Of a stretch of 64,000 bases of DNA, positions 33,412 through 45,511 are shown piece by piece (positions within the stretch are counted from its first letter, which is position 1; every line of letters starts with the position of its first letter). A program made the position numbers and the translations under genes. This DNA comes from Turbatrix aceti. Its lineage: Eukaryota; Nematoda; Chromadorea; Rhabditida; Panagrolaimidae. The stretch is from positions 2,861,246-2,925,245 of the forward strand of contig OZ017770.1 in the NCBI GenBank assembly GCA_963969345.1, written 5' to 3'. Under the pieces are notes generated by a model. The model was not told the DNA's origin. It saw only the letters and a program-made list of their open reading frames with translations, and made no database searches.

Positions 33412-35280
33412 ATGATTTTTCATTTCCTGTTATTATTTCTAAGCTATTTTTTGACAAGTGCTCGCAGTGCTTCCTTCTGCTCGACCAATGTGGCATGCAT
33501 AGAGCACATCAAAAAAATTGTGCCCGAAACCAATAGATTCTGGTTCGGTGATCAGTACAAGTTACAATGCGGAACCGGATCGAACGCGCGCTTCCGAGCG
33601 GTAGGTGTCCCCATTGTTCTGGTCAGCAGGAGACTGTCATAATACCCATTATAGCAAAACTCGATAGATTGTATTAATCCGCGTGAATTGGCTGGATTCT
33701 ACAATCTTGGAAGTCGTCTGTTTCGTGTGAAAACATTTGCGTCTGCCTACCTAAACAATCTACAGATCTTTCCACGAATTGTCTACAAACCGGAAAATGG
33801 AACGTATCGTGCCTGTGATCACGACTATAATACCACATTTTATGACGGCGAAATTCATGGACACCCCGATATGGAACCCGCTTCACCGTTTGCCCTCAGC
33901 AAGCCTCCCAAAATTGTCTGGCCCGAACTTGACCATAATGATTCGCTAATTATTGCAATGGTTGACGTCGGCTTTGGAACGCTTCGTTTCCTATCGGCTA
34001 ACTTTCCGCGGGACACCGTTGTCATTCGAAAATATCAAGTGGTGGAAAATTACCGAGACGGAATGCCCACTCCGATGGCTTTGTTGGTGTTCCGACCACC
34101 GAGCGGTGTCATTTACACACCAAAGGCTTTCAAAAACTATGCATATGGCCAATTTGACTTAACCGATTTTATGATGAGGCACAACCTTGAACGAGGTGAG
34201 GCAATGACTTTTGGAGAGTACGTTAAACTTGAAATGTTGCAGGGTTAATTGGTCTTAATTGGGTTATGGTTGGTTCGGACGCGTATGCCATTGAAAAGCA
34301 GAGGCTACGAGGCACCGTAGACAACTGTCACTCACTGGTTCAATCGAGTAAGATCGCCTCCTCATTATTTACATGCCATAGACAGTAATCCGATTGTTTT
34401 AGAGCTCTTGAAGGATCAGCGTTGGGATTTTGTGGACAGCTTTTCTCTCAGCGAGATGGACTCGTCCTTGAGCGCTAGTTTCAGGCAGCCGGCTTTCTCG
34501 GAAGACGTTTGCTGTTCTCGTATCGAATTAGCGTGAGTTTTAATTAAACTTAAACATTTTTGTTTCAAGCGAAAAACTCATTAAAATTTTTTTAGTGCGG
34601 ATACTGTTTTTGCGGATCCGCTGGGTGATAAACAAATTCCGTCAATTGCGTACAAAAACGAGCCGGTGCTGACCTCGTTGCAATCCCTGCAACAGTCGAC
34701 CGACGGCTATCAGCGAGCATTACGGCACTATATCGTCGCCAAGGATGACAGGTTTACGATAGCCATGCTTGATCCAAAGCGGGGGGTGCTTCACTGGCTG
34801 GTAGCCGACGTCTCGGCCGCGTCCCTGGCAACTGGCGAGCCGCTCAACGACGGCGTTGTTATTGCGCCCTACTGGCCGCTTGTCCCTGATAAACCGAATG
34901 ACTGTAATCACATTATTATTATGGAGTTTAGACAGCCAAGGAGTGCTGCAACGTCGGAAATAGTCGAGCACTACAATCAGGACCATCCACTGCGGTCAGC
35001 GCAGTGCAAGGGAGATTGCATTTATCGGTTCGTCATTAGGAAATTCTTCTTGCTTCCGATTTGACCCTCGTTTGTCTTTTCCAGAAAGTCATTCACCATT
35101 GAGCAGTTCAAAGCATTCCATCGTCTTTCATTGTCGTCCATGACGTGGTTTAAAGTATGCTATGACATCTACGAGGCTTCCGTTCGCCTCCGAGACATTC
35201 AGAATGCCAATTTCTCAACTTCCGTGGACTCTCAGCATAAGCCCATGGAATACGTCAAAGAACAAAGGCAAGAGAGCTAG
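33412..35280 (+). CDS. Secreted protein with two PEBP-like domains, 493 aa
   Basis: Exons 33412-33600, 33766-34195, 34243-34347, 34403-34532, 34596-35027, 35085-35280 total 1482 bp. Residues 1-20 are a signal peptide (IFHFLLLFLSYFLTSARS). Two regions resemble the phosphatidylethanolamine-binding protein fold. The first (about residues 95-200) has SLIIAMVDVGFGTLRFLSAN. The second (about 330-420) has FTIAMLDPKRGVLHWLVADV, the TGEPL turn, an IAPYWPLVPDKPN loop and HIIIMEFRQP. In classic PEBPs these correspond to DPDxP, the HHFLVVN-type strand and the GxHR motif. Here the ligand-pocket residues are weakened, especially in domain 1. Cysteines are frequent, as expected for an extracellular protein. 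Function is unknown; PEBPs include phospholipid-binding and kinase- or protease-inhibiting members. Exon 2's acceptor is the least certain junction. The family call rests on motif order and is moderate. Confidence 0.68.
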
Positions 35281-36610
35281 GCGATTTTTCACGCACTCTA
35301 ACAGACCGTTTTTTTAGACGCTTTGCTCAGCAACAACACATTGACATGGAGAATATTTGTGCGCTCGTTCATCAAACGGACATTGATTGTATAAGACTCT
35401 CGACGGCTTCAGCGACCCCCAGGCCAGCGCTACCTCCGCTTGCCTTCATTATGCAGGCATTTGTTATGTCTATATTTATAATAGTCTAATGCAATTACAA
35501 CATTTGCTTTACATTCTATACTTACGTTCTCGCAGCCCAGCCCAGCCGCCTACGGCATGTTCACGTCGGTGACAGCGTCCGCCTTTCCAGTCAGCTTTAT
35601 CTTTGTCTTTTGTTTCCAACCCTCAACTCATTACCGTTTATTTTCCCTTCCTTCCTCCTTTTTTATCCCCTTCCAAAATAGATGTCATTCGTCTCAGTGA
35701 AGACAAACGGGTTAAAATAAATTTTATAAAACTTGACTTTGATTTTTACTGGTTGAATTTGATGTTATCAGGCAGAGCCGGAATTCCGGACAGTGTCTGG
35801 TTGATAAAATTTTTTAAACAGTGATACTCGACATGCTCGTGGTAGAGCTCGGTGGTCGCCTTTGTCATGCTCATGCACGTGCCCTAAGTCAAATATACTT
35901 TTGTACCAAATCGAAAGGTAAGAAAGAGTGTTTTTGTGGGCCGCAAGATACTCAGACAATTGCAATGCGCCTTTTCAATAACATTCTTCCTGTTTTGTAA
36001 ACAGCAACAGTTGATCCGCGTAACTAGGTGGTGCGAAAGCATTTTTTATGTCTACATGTTGGATGCCTTAAAAAAATGGCCGAAAGAAAAAACGTATTTC
36101 CTATGTCTTTGCCACTACTAGTTACATCCATGCATCCGCCGACATCTTTCGGCAAGCCAACGTCAAAAAAAAGCTAACGCGAAATCGATAAGTCAGTAAG
36201 TAAAAAATACACTGTAAAAAAAGTTTAAAAGCGGAGAAAACCCGGAAAAGCAGCCGGAAAAAAGGCCCATAGACAAAGCTTTTTTTTACCTCCTTACGTT
36301 GAAAATCGATTTGCTTAGTGCGTGCGTATTGCAATATTCTCAGAGCGATTTTTGAGCGGAGTCTTGCTTAGCTGCAGTGTTGCGATAAATTTGCGTCGAA
36401 ATACTGGATGGCGTATCGTTTTGTTTTTTATCACGCTCACTCATCTTGTTTTTGCGCAGGCCTTGTGATATCCTGATTTTCGAGACGTCTGCGCTATTGA
36501 TTGCCCGTAGTGTAGTATCATAGGGAGATGAATAAGCGTTTTTTATGAGGGTGTGGCGCTGTTGACGAATTATCCATTACTCAGCGTATTTGACAACTGT
36601 CTGGCTTCAG
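35281..36610. other. Spacer upstream of NDUFB10
   Basis: AATAAA at 35716-35721 could end the PEBP-like transcript. Nothing else is supported. The last bases (gcttcag) directly abut the NDUFB10 ATG and form a splice acceptor. Confidence 0.5.
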
Positions 36611-37594
36611 ATGGCGCAGGTCAACGACACGGAGGCTCTGTCCCCTCTGCAGCGTCGTCGTCTGCAAGATCGCAACGCCTGGAGCGCTTACTGGGACCTC
36701 CTCGAACGCGAAACCCGTGGCAGCGTGTTTCCACGCATTCGGTACTATGGCAAACGTCTTTTTGACGTCCCGGTTACCTGGTTCCGTGAAACCGTTGTAG
36801 AGCCACTCAATGACAAGTACCGCCTGCCTTATTACCAGCGTCGTCTCAACCGCGTTCCTGAAATCGACCAGTGCGGTGTGAATGATCAGGTGCGTTGTCG
36901 CTGCCAGATTTTTTATATAATCTAGTTTTTCGAACTGACATTGGTTCATTACATGCGAGGTGGTTTACGATATTTAGTGTCGTTTAGTGCTCCACTGCCT
37001 GCCTCTGATGAAACCAGAAAACTCATAATACTTCCGTGTTCCTTCTAGTAAAGTTATTATCACTTTTAGGCCTGCTTTTTCGAAGCCAACGAACAGTACC
37101 GTCTGGACAAGCTCGTCGACTACTACATTCTCAACACCCTGCGCGAACGAACCGACCGCTGCATGCTCTATAATGATACCCAGTTGAACAAGTGCTCCGG
37201 TGTCGTCGAAGACATGGAAGAAGCCGAACTCAACTACTTCATCAAGTACGGCGAGATGAGCTCGGAGGCTGATGTCCGTGACGTTTACATGAAGCAGAAG
37301 CACCGCCTTATCTGGGAGCGTCGCCACCCTGAGATCATGGCTGAGCGCCAACGCGCTTACGAAGAGCACAAAAAGTCTCTGCGTGAGGGCAAATTTGACT
37401 ACGCGTTCTGGAAGAAGGGAATGTTCTTCCAAGACAAGAAGAATTACGAGCCACCGTACGAGTTCTTCCTCTCCAAGCCATCGGTTGAGGGCGACAAGCC
37501 GCTGTCCAAGGATTGGCAGTACTACAAGAACGTCGCCGAGGATCCTGAATTCGACAAGGAGCAGGGCTACAAGTCCAAGTTCAAGATCTTCTAG
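36611..37594 (+). CDS. NDUFB10: NADH dehydrogenase 1 beta subcomplex subunit 10 (complex I PDSW)
   Basis: Exons 36611-36889 and 37070-37594 give 804 bp, 267 aa. This is a nuclear-encoded accessory subunit of mitochondrial complex I facing the intermembrane space. Support comes from the basic, aromatic N-terminal part (ETVVEPLNDKYRLPYYQRR), the cysteine pattern DQCGVND/QACFFEANEQYRLDKLVD, and then the second pair DRCMLYND...NKC. The conserved cysteines form the disulfide bridges typical of this subunit. The C-terminal extension (KFDYAFWKKGMFF onward, ending FKSKFKIF-like) makes it longer than the mammalian protein, which is about 172 aa. The splice acceptor cttcag sits directly against the ATG, which fits a spliced-leader trans-splice or a 5' UTR intron. 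The downstream PITP gene starts 329 bp later on the same strand. Confidence 0.93.
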
Positions 37595-37923
37595 GTACAT
37601 AGGGAAACGTAGACTATATCACAGTGACTCTTTTTACCCGTTTTTTATGGTTGTTGTCGCGCGCCACGGTTCGGGATGGTCGTGACATCGATTGCCCCAT
37701 AAGGATATTTTTTGATGTGAATTGAGTAAAACAAAACAATTCTGCCTGTCCGGATGACTGCGTTGTGGTAAACTTTCCACGTTTTGTATTTATCGATTTC
37801 GTGTTTTGATTCATTATTCATCATTTTTAATCAGCGCAGCTGCACTGACGTGTCGTTGCAAGCCTTCCTGTTTTCCTCGAGTGAGCCAGTCAGTCGAGGA
37901 GGCGACAGCGTAGTGCTTTCAAT
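37595..37923. other. Short spacer between NDUFB10 and PITP genes
   Basis: 329 bp with no clear AATAAA on the plus strand. The two genes could be co-transcribed, but no acceptor directly precedes the PITP ATG, so an operon is not supported. Confidence 0.4.
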
Positions 37924-39305
37924 ATGATCATCAAGGAATAGTGAGTTTTTGTGAATTATTGTACATTTTTTACACCTTTTTTATATTTTTTAGTCGTGTC
38001 ATATTGCCACTCACGGTTGAAGAATACCAAGTCGGACAACTGTGGTCTGTTGCCGAGGCTTCAAAACAGGAGACTGGCGGCGGCGAAGGTGTCGAGGTTC
38101 TCAGAAACGAACCATTTCAAGAAATTCCTCTCCTCGATGGCAACTATACGTGTGGGCAGTATACACACAAAATTTACCACCTTCAATCGTAAGTGCTTTT
38201 TTTATTGTAATCTCTCTCTGATGCTACGTCATGGCTGCAAGCAACGTGGCAGTCGTGCTGTGAGCCTATTTTGCATCTTAATTATGAGACACTAAAGAAA
38301 ATCGAAGTCTTCTAATAATGTATTTTTTTAATTTGACGCAAATGTTAGCCGAGAAGAAAAGGAAAAAAAATTGCGCGGCTTTAATATCAGCCAGGCGGCA
38401 GGGCCAGGGGCGCTTGAAAGAAATTTTGATGCATGCGAGGGAACGAACGTAAACTATTTTCACACTTTTGAGAAAATACCAAGCATCTTTTCTTTCCTGG
38501 TTCTGACAGAGATGTAATTTATGTATTCCACATTTCAGCAAGGTGCCGTCACTGCTGAGAAAAGTAGCACCCAAAGGTTCGCTGGAAATTCACGAAGAGG
38601 CATGGAATGCTTATCCGTACTGCAAAACAATTTTGAAAAATCCCGATTACATGAAGGATAACTTTTTTGTCAAAATTGAGACCATTCATTTGCCTGATCG
38701 TGGATCTACCGAAAATGTAAGCTAACTGAAATTATAGAAATCAGGGACAAAATTTTAATTATTTATTTATTTTAAGGCTCATAACTTGCCGCCCGAAATA
38801 CTTGCCAAGCGTGAAGTTGTCTACGTTGACATCGCAAATGATCACGAATTTCTTAATTCTGCGGATATTAAACCCGAAACGTCGCCGTCCCTATTTCTGT
38901 CTCAGAAGACGGGTCGAGGCAAGCTTCAACCAAACTGGCGAAATACGCATGAACCCATCATGTGTGCGTACAAGCTCGTTACTGTACACTTCAAATGGTT
39001 CGGTTTCCAGAATATTGTTGAAGGATTTGCTCACAAGGTTAGTAGCACCTTTTTTTTTTGTTATTTTTTGCGGGAGTAATTGTGTACAATTTTTTTCCAG
39101 CAATATCCAAGATTGTTTTCAAAGTTCCACCGGGAAGTATTCTGTTGGATTGATAATTGGTATGGTCTCACGATGGAAGACGTTCGGGCAATCGAAGAAA
39201 AAGCTCAACGCGAGTTGGACGAGGTTTGTTTGCTTCTGACTCATATATAAAAAATTTGAATACCCCTCTGATACAACACTTTTTTCTCAGCTAGGTGAAT
39301 CATGA
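37924..39305 (+). CDS. PITPNA: Class I phosphatidylinositol transfer protein
   Basis: Exons 37924-37940 (17 bp), 37994-38188, 38539-38716, 38777-39037, 39101-39223 and 39291-39305 (15 bp, five codons with stop) give 789 bp, 262 aa. The sequence follows the animal PITP-alpha/beta family almost throughout. Landmarks are [65 protein letters not shown], the [13 protein letters not shown] loop, [18 protein letters not shown] and [20 protein letters not shown], which includes the lipid-exchange WW/FW-type region. These cytosolic proteins shuttle phosphatidylinositol and phosphatidylcholine between membranes and feed PI to kinases. The C-terminal tail after ELDE is only LGES, shorter than in vertebrates. 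The terminal microexon assignment rests on phase and a good ttttttctcag acceptor. Confidence 0.95.
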
Positions 39306-40531
39306 TTTTTTCACACAGAAAATTGTAGACAAAGGGAAAACATGGTTTTACGAGTTTTTTACTGATTTTTTTGGTTTCATAAACAAAGGACTGTTTTAAC
39401 CGGTTATCTTTTTTTTTAATTAATCGCCGATTAATTAGGTGTAAATTTTGAAAGGTCGGTCTCCGTATGTACCTTTGTCATGTGCGAGGGGGAGACGAGA
39501 CAACTCGTCTTCTTTCCAATGTGTGAAAAGATGCACGTCTTCCGGTTGTCATTCATGGCTTAACAATAAATAAATAAATAAAAATCCAGTTGCATTACTG
39601 CTTGGTGACGTCAGTATACTTTTAGGCTCGACGAACTGGCCATGTCCGCGGCATGACGGCATGATGTTCCTGGCATTCATCCGATCGCCGACTGATGGCT
39701 CAATGGCTTCCATCCATCCACTATTATTCATCTTTTTATTTTTCAAATTTGTCTATCTGGTGTTCGAAACAACGTAGTAGTTCAGTGTATACACTCTGAG
39801 TATTTTTCTTAGGGGTTTGGCACACAAAAATATATTTATTCCAACTATTATTGTCCAACTTTTCTGACAAAGATTGTATTCTTTTCTTCTTCTCATTTGG
39901 GAGCGTTTTGTAGACGTACACGAGACCTTCTAGTCGTCCTTATATTTTTTCATGTTTTCAAATTTTCCTATATTTGTATCTTATCATATTCCTAATTTGT
40001 AATCCCCGAATCGATTTCTTAAATAAAATTCTTGTTATTAAAAATTAACTTCACTTCCGTTTAACCGCAAATTTTGGGTCGAATTCTTTTTCAACTCAAT
40101 TTTGGCAGTCGTCTACTGTCTTGGAGCGTTTATTTACACATAAAGTAAGTTATAGTTCTATCTTTTTTAAAGCTTTTATCTTTGACATGTCTTGTTTTTT
40201 ACTGACATCGGTGAAAATAAAATGGAAAACAAAGCAAACTTCAAACTTGGAGTGAAAGGGAGGGAACGAAGCGATATTGTTCCTCGGGAGTAAGCATGCT
40301 TTAAGAAAGCACAAGCTTGTAGCAAGTGATGTAATGATTACCCCTCATTACCCCAAAATGTAAAAAGCTGTTAGACACCCCCGCGTGTACTTAAGCGGAT
40401 AACACAGAAGGTAAGAACAGGTTTATTGTGTTGGGAAGAAGTTTGAAAAATGAAGCATAGAATGAATGCGAAATAGTGTATTCAAGATGGATGCTGCTAC
40501 CAATCATCATAATTCACGATCAACGCCGCTG
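39306..40531. other. Spacer before foldback copy 2
   Basis: AT-rich, with clustered AATAAA-like sequences near 39567 and 40023 that may end the PITP transcript. No gene is recognised. Confidence 0.5.
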
Positions 40532-41906
40532 CACAGCGTATCGCTCAGTTCGCGCAAACTGTGAAAAAAAGTGGCCACTCGGCTGAGGAAAATTTTTGCC
40601 TGCGCGCGCACTCCTGTTTTTCTTGAAAGTGCACCCCAGATAATCGCAAAACAAAAATATTAAGATGCAAGTGTTTGTTTAGATTGATATTGTCATCGAT
40701 TAAGCACATTCTTGCGAACATTTTGATGCCATTTTTGAAAAAAAATATTTATTGTGAGTCTCGCTGCATGTTTCCAAAAACAGACATTTTTAAAAACGTT
40801 TGTGATAATTTCACAAAAAGTGTTCTGTACAGAGTTCTGAAATTTTTATGACAGTTGCATACGGTGTTGAAGAAGATATCCTGAAAATTTGGTGCAATTT
40901 CGCCTTGAAATATTAAAGTTAGCTGCTGATAACTGTTTTTCCTTGTAAAATTGCGCGCAAGCACACCCCTCTGTTCCTACTCATTGTACTCCAAAAACAT
41001 TTTTTTGGTTACAAAAATGTTCGACCCCTTCACTATTGGAATATTAAAGCAATCGGAACTTCAATACACAATTCGGGGGAGTGTCGTCGTCGAGTCGAGG
41101 AAGCACGGCGACGCGCACGAAGTTGCGGCAACAAGAAACGGGTGCCGCCGCCGATTGACCCTTCAATGAGTTGTTTGACCAGAAACAGAACAACTTCTTT
41201 GCCTTGCACATGATAGTCGTTCACTGCACACGATAGTTGTACTCAGGTACATCCCTGAAGGGTCAATCGGCGGCGGCACCCGTTTCTTGTTGCCGCAACT
41301 TCGTGCGCGTCGCCGTGCTTCCTCGACTCGACGACGACACTCGCCCGAATTGTGTATTGAAGTTCCGATTGCTTTAATATTCCAATAGTGAAGGGGTCGA
41401 ACATTTTTCCAACCAAAAAAATGTTTTTAGAGTACCCTGAGTAGGAACAGAGGGGTGTGCTTGCGCGCACCTTTATAAGGAAAAACAGTTATCAGCAGCT
41501 AACTTTAAAATTCCAAGGCGAAATTGCACCAAATTTTCAGGATACCTTCTTCAACACCGTATGCATCTGTCATAAAAATTTCAGAACTCTGTACAGAACA
41601 CTTTTTGTGAAATTATCACAAACGTTTTTAAAAATGTCTGTTTTTGGAAATATGCAGCGAGACTCACAATAAATATTTTTTTTCAAAAATGGCATCAAAA
41701 TGTTCGCAAGAATGTGCTTAATCGATGACAATATCAATCTAAACAAACACTTGCATCTTAATATTTTTGTTTTGCGATTATCTGGGGTGCACTTTCAAGA
41801 AAAACAAGGGTGCGCGCGCAGGCAAAAATTTTCCTCAGCCGAGTGGCCACTTTTTTTCACAGTTTGCGCGAACTAAAAATAGGCCTACCGATACGCTGTG
41901 CCGCTG
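40526..41906. mobile_element. Foldback DNA transposon, copy 2, with 6-bp target duplication
   Basis: The element proper is 40532-41900 (1369 bp, the same length as copy 1) in the same orientation. It is flanked by CCGCTG on both sides (40526-40531 and 41901-41906). Left arm 40532-41165, loop 41166-41255, right arm 41256-41900. By eye it is nearly identical to copy 1 at a constant offset of 27,069. The one substitution I noticed is G at 40770 where copy 1 has A at 13701. It lies in intergenic DNA. There is no transposase frame. Confidence 0.93.
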
Positions 41907-44900
41907 ATTGCCACCTTGGTTTTTTTGGAGAGCCCCCCTTTTTCTTCTTTTATGCCCACCCACCGCAACCACTAGCCAAATAGATATTATGTTGTTTTTT
42001 TTCTGTACCACTAAAGTTTTAGTCTGCTTTTTCCAAGCTGCACTTGCAAGAAAGAATAATATAACGAGCGATAGATAGCGCGCTCCGCTGACATTGCCAC
42101 CACGACCACAAGCTGCAAATGCGACTTGATGTAAGGATAAGTTGTAACGGTTCATTTGTGATTGAAAATCAGTGATTTTGACGCCAACGTACACTGCGGA
42201 TGGACGACTCATCATTTTGATACATCCTTCCTAAAACATCTGCAGCTTAAAATTTTTTATTCTTTTTTTGTGGCCATTTGGGTTTTTTTTAAATAACAAA
42301 TGAAACACACAACTTCCCCCTGTTTTTCAGAGTTATTGAGGTTTTAAGTTTTGCAACGAAACCGAAACGGACGTTTGTGTCGGATCCGGGAAGGGGTGTG
42401 GCGTGTGTGCTATGTTTGTATCAATTATAATTTTTTTGTTCTATCTATTGACACGCGCGATCTCTAAGAGGTGCGAGCATCTCTTATGTAGGCAATATGC
42501 TTACGGGACACGTTTTCCTCCTGGTAGTGATGGACGGCGTCCGGCGCTTATGTTAGCACTTTTCATTGTCGTGTTGTGGTCAAGTAGTGAGTGATGCGGT
42601 GCCATCATCGCTTGCTATTGTGTTCGTGTCAAGCAGGCAGCACGGTGTCTGGTCATCTCATCCGGTTATTAAGCAGTCATGACAGTTCGAAGCGCGCGTA
42701 CATCATGGAAAGCAGGCAAGCATTTCTCGAGAGGCAGATACAACGCTATGCGCAAGAGCCTCGTCAAGCTGTTGATTTTTTTATTTATACATTTTTTTCC
42801 GCGCAAATTGACTGAAAGACCTATCATAACCCTGAGCTTCTCGTTTCCTGACTCTACTATGTACTTGACATTGTCGATGACCAGTTTTTATCAGAGTCAA
42901 AAAACTGTGGAAGCTACTGACTGCGCGCCTTGGCTCATGGGAACTCTGAGAGGTCTCGTCGCTGTAATACAGCGCATTTCGAACCAAAACGACCTTCGAA
43001 TGGGTACGTGCGCTACCGAACCACATGTATCGGTTGCGGAGGCACCCCTCCCGGACGACTGGGTTTACGGCTACTATTTAGGATATATCCATTTCCTACT
43101 ACACGATTTATTGTGGGGAGGAAATTGTAAAACAGCTAGTTGATTTCCATTTCGGTTCCTGCGCGTTTTTTTTTGTAATTTATCACGCTGACTTGAATCA
43201 CGGAGACGTGAATCGGCTGACGTTATGTTCTATTGGGCATTAACGTGTAGTATATGAGTAACGGCACACTTTTGCAACTGGAGTATCTTTTTGCAGGAGA
43301 GATAAGCGGGCCTTACAATGTGTCAATGAATAACAAACAATGTTCGTGTTAGAAGGTTACCCGTAAGTATGAGTAAGATGAACTCTGACATTATCATCAA
43401 CTCACCTACGCCTTCAAGTACTCGGTTGTTTCCAGTCTTTTGATTACCCTTCACGTCCGTTTGAACTCCTCTACCGCAAACACACATCATTTTGTAAAGA
43501 TCTGCCAGCGTCTTGCATCCTCTTGGATGACAGCTCATCTAAAGACGTGATTCAGATTTTTACGGATTTGCATTTTTCAAAAAACTTACACCATCACAAA
43601 AAAACTTAATGAATTAACGCTCAGGGGGAGTTTTTTTGTGATCGATGTGAAGATGGCGGGCTCGCGCACACTCTTTTTCCTTGTTCAAACGACTCCATTT
43701 CTTTGTTGTGTCGGACTGCGCAGACGGACCCCAAACGGATGAGACAGCTGAAACTAAACTACAGGAAAGAAAGAAGGGCTGGTGGTTGCGTAGTGCCCCC
43801 GCAGACCTGGCTGACCGCAGTGTGCCACACGGTCATCTGTCATTCGACAACTTCATGCCCTTGCTGTGGTTTTGGACTTCGTTTTACCGAATTGTCAGTT
43901 AGTCTTTATTTTGATTTTTTTTCTTCTTTATTCTATTGTTGTCATGTTTATGGCGTTATTTTTAACCAAAAGATCGTTAAAATGTCAGCAGCTTGCAAGC
44001 TTCTGTGTATAACCCTGTTGTTGCCACACTTCTTCAGCCCCCGTGTTGAAAAAATGATCTGAGTGTGCAAACAGAGGTTGACTGTCACTTCTCACATTCA
44101 TTAAGCTCTTTTTTTCAATTTGCGCCGATCTTTTTACAAAATACCGTTCTTTTTTGTTCCGTCTCTACTCGTCCCCGTTATGGTCAAGTAAGAGAAGGTA
44201 AGGGGTTGTTCGACACGCTACGAGTCTTTTGTAAGCTGAGAAACAATGTGTCGCCCGAGGTGTGATTGAACAGTACGTTTTTTGCCCCGGGGCCCGGACC
44301 CGTCCTTTATGGGTGATAAAAGAGGAGGCAATGTCTCGCCTTTACGTCCCCGTTTCTTTGTCACCATCGATTAAAGATGAGTGAGTTCATGTGCTCATAA
44401 CCCACCACCCTGTCTTTGGCTTATTGACGTCTTCTAACCTTCTAAAAAGCAAACAACGATAGGCCAGGCCAGGTATAGGCCGTATTATCGCTGTGTTCGT
44501 CGAACAAATACTTGATCACATTCGCGAGGGCGGCGGCGCGATGTAAGCAGTTTTGCGCGATTTTTGAATTTCCTGACACACAAAGTTTTCCATTGTTGTA
44601 TGCCTTGGTCTTCTGCCAGACTTGGACCCCCTTCCCCGTTTAAGCCTTAGCTTCTTCGCACGTTTTTCAATTTTATGCCCCAGTGGCGATCTCCCGCGTA
44701 TAACATATCCTATCATTTTTTCAATACTCCAAAAATGCAATTTCACGTTTAATGAGCGCAAGACAAGTTTTTGCTGGGAGGCATCAACACGGGCACGCGC
44801 GTTTGTCTTTTCATCTGTTTTGCAATGACCGCGGACGTCCGATTTGTCACCTTCTTCTGTTCTGGCGTGGCTCTTTGACAAAGTTTACGAAGAGATCGCG

Positions 44901-45511
44901 GGTCATTACCTAATTTCGTGTCACCATCTTCTTCCTATACAAACCAAACCCATTGTATTGTTGCGGTTTTTGTTTGTTGTTGAAACCGGTGGAATGACTT
45001 GTTCAATGTCAATAACTCCCACATATTTTGCTTTTCTTTACCGTGAATATGATTTTCTTCTTATCACTATTTCCAAAATTAGTGATCGATTTATTCCGAA
45101 AAAATGTGTGTGTATCGTAAGATCAATTTGATCCGTTTTCTCTGATGCTTCTTTCCCTGTTGTTCCGTTTCGTTTTCCTGTGAACATGTCATCCATGACT
45201 CCGATGCACATTGTGGTCTGATTCTACCTTTTAAATGCGTGATTCATCGTGCGTTGATTTACCCGCGTTTCCGTCGCTGTATCGATCACCCCTTTTTTTT
45301 GAGTTTTTTTTCTTCAAGAGGGTAACTGACGACAAAAATTTCAACTGTTGGTTTATCGCGGTTCCTGTTTCGTTTTCTTGTTGCCCTTTTGGCCTGTCGT
45401 CCATTAGTTTTGCCCCTTCTGGATGCTTTCTTGATGCCGACTTTTATCCGCCATTAAGAACCGACGTCCGCTCTCTCTCCCCATCAACGTACTTGATTTG
45501 CATTTTTTCAG
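41907..45511. other. 3.6-kb stretch upstream of the RhoGAP gene
   Basis: No well-supported gene. Several medium frames exist, but none shows family similarity. A short frame around 42703-42770 (MESRQAFLERQIQRYAQEP) with a following gt could be a 5' exon of the RhoGAP-START gene, but its phase does not fit the first accepted exon. T-rich tracts dominate 44000-45500. Confidence 0.4.

Noticed and set aside
36974..37600. 208-aa minus-strand frame
   Set aside because: Antisense shadow of NDUFB10 exon 2; Leu/Val-rich composition is what the complement of a Lys/Glu-rich exon gives.
37595..37923. NDUFB10-PITP operon
   Set aside because: Spacing is short and same-strand, but no splice acceptor lies immediately before the PITP ATG and no conserved operon signal is visible.
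42703..42770. Possible 5' exon MESRQAFLERQIQRYAQEP of the RhoGAP gene
   Set aside because: Phase at its putative donor (gttgat) does not fit the exon at 45512, and the donor is weak. Kept only as a note.
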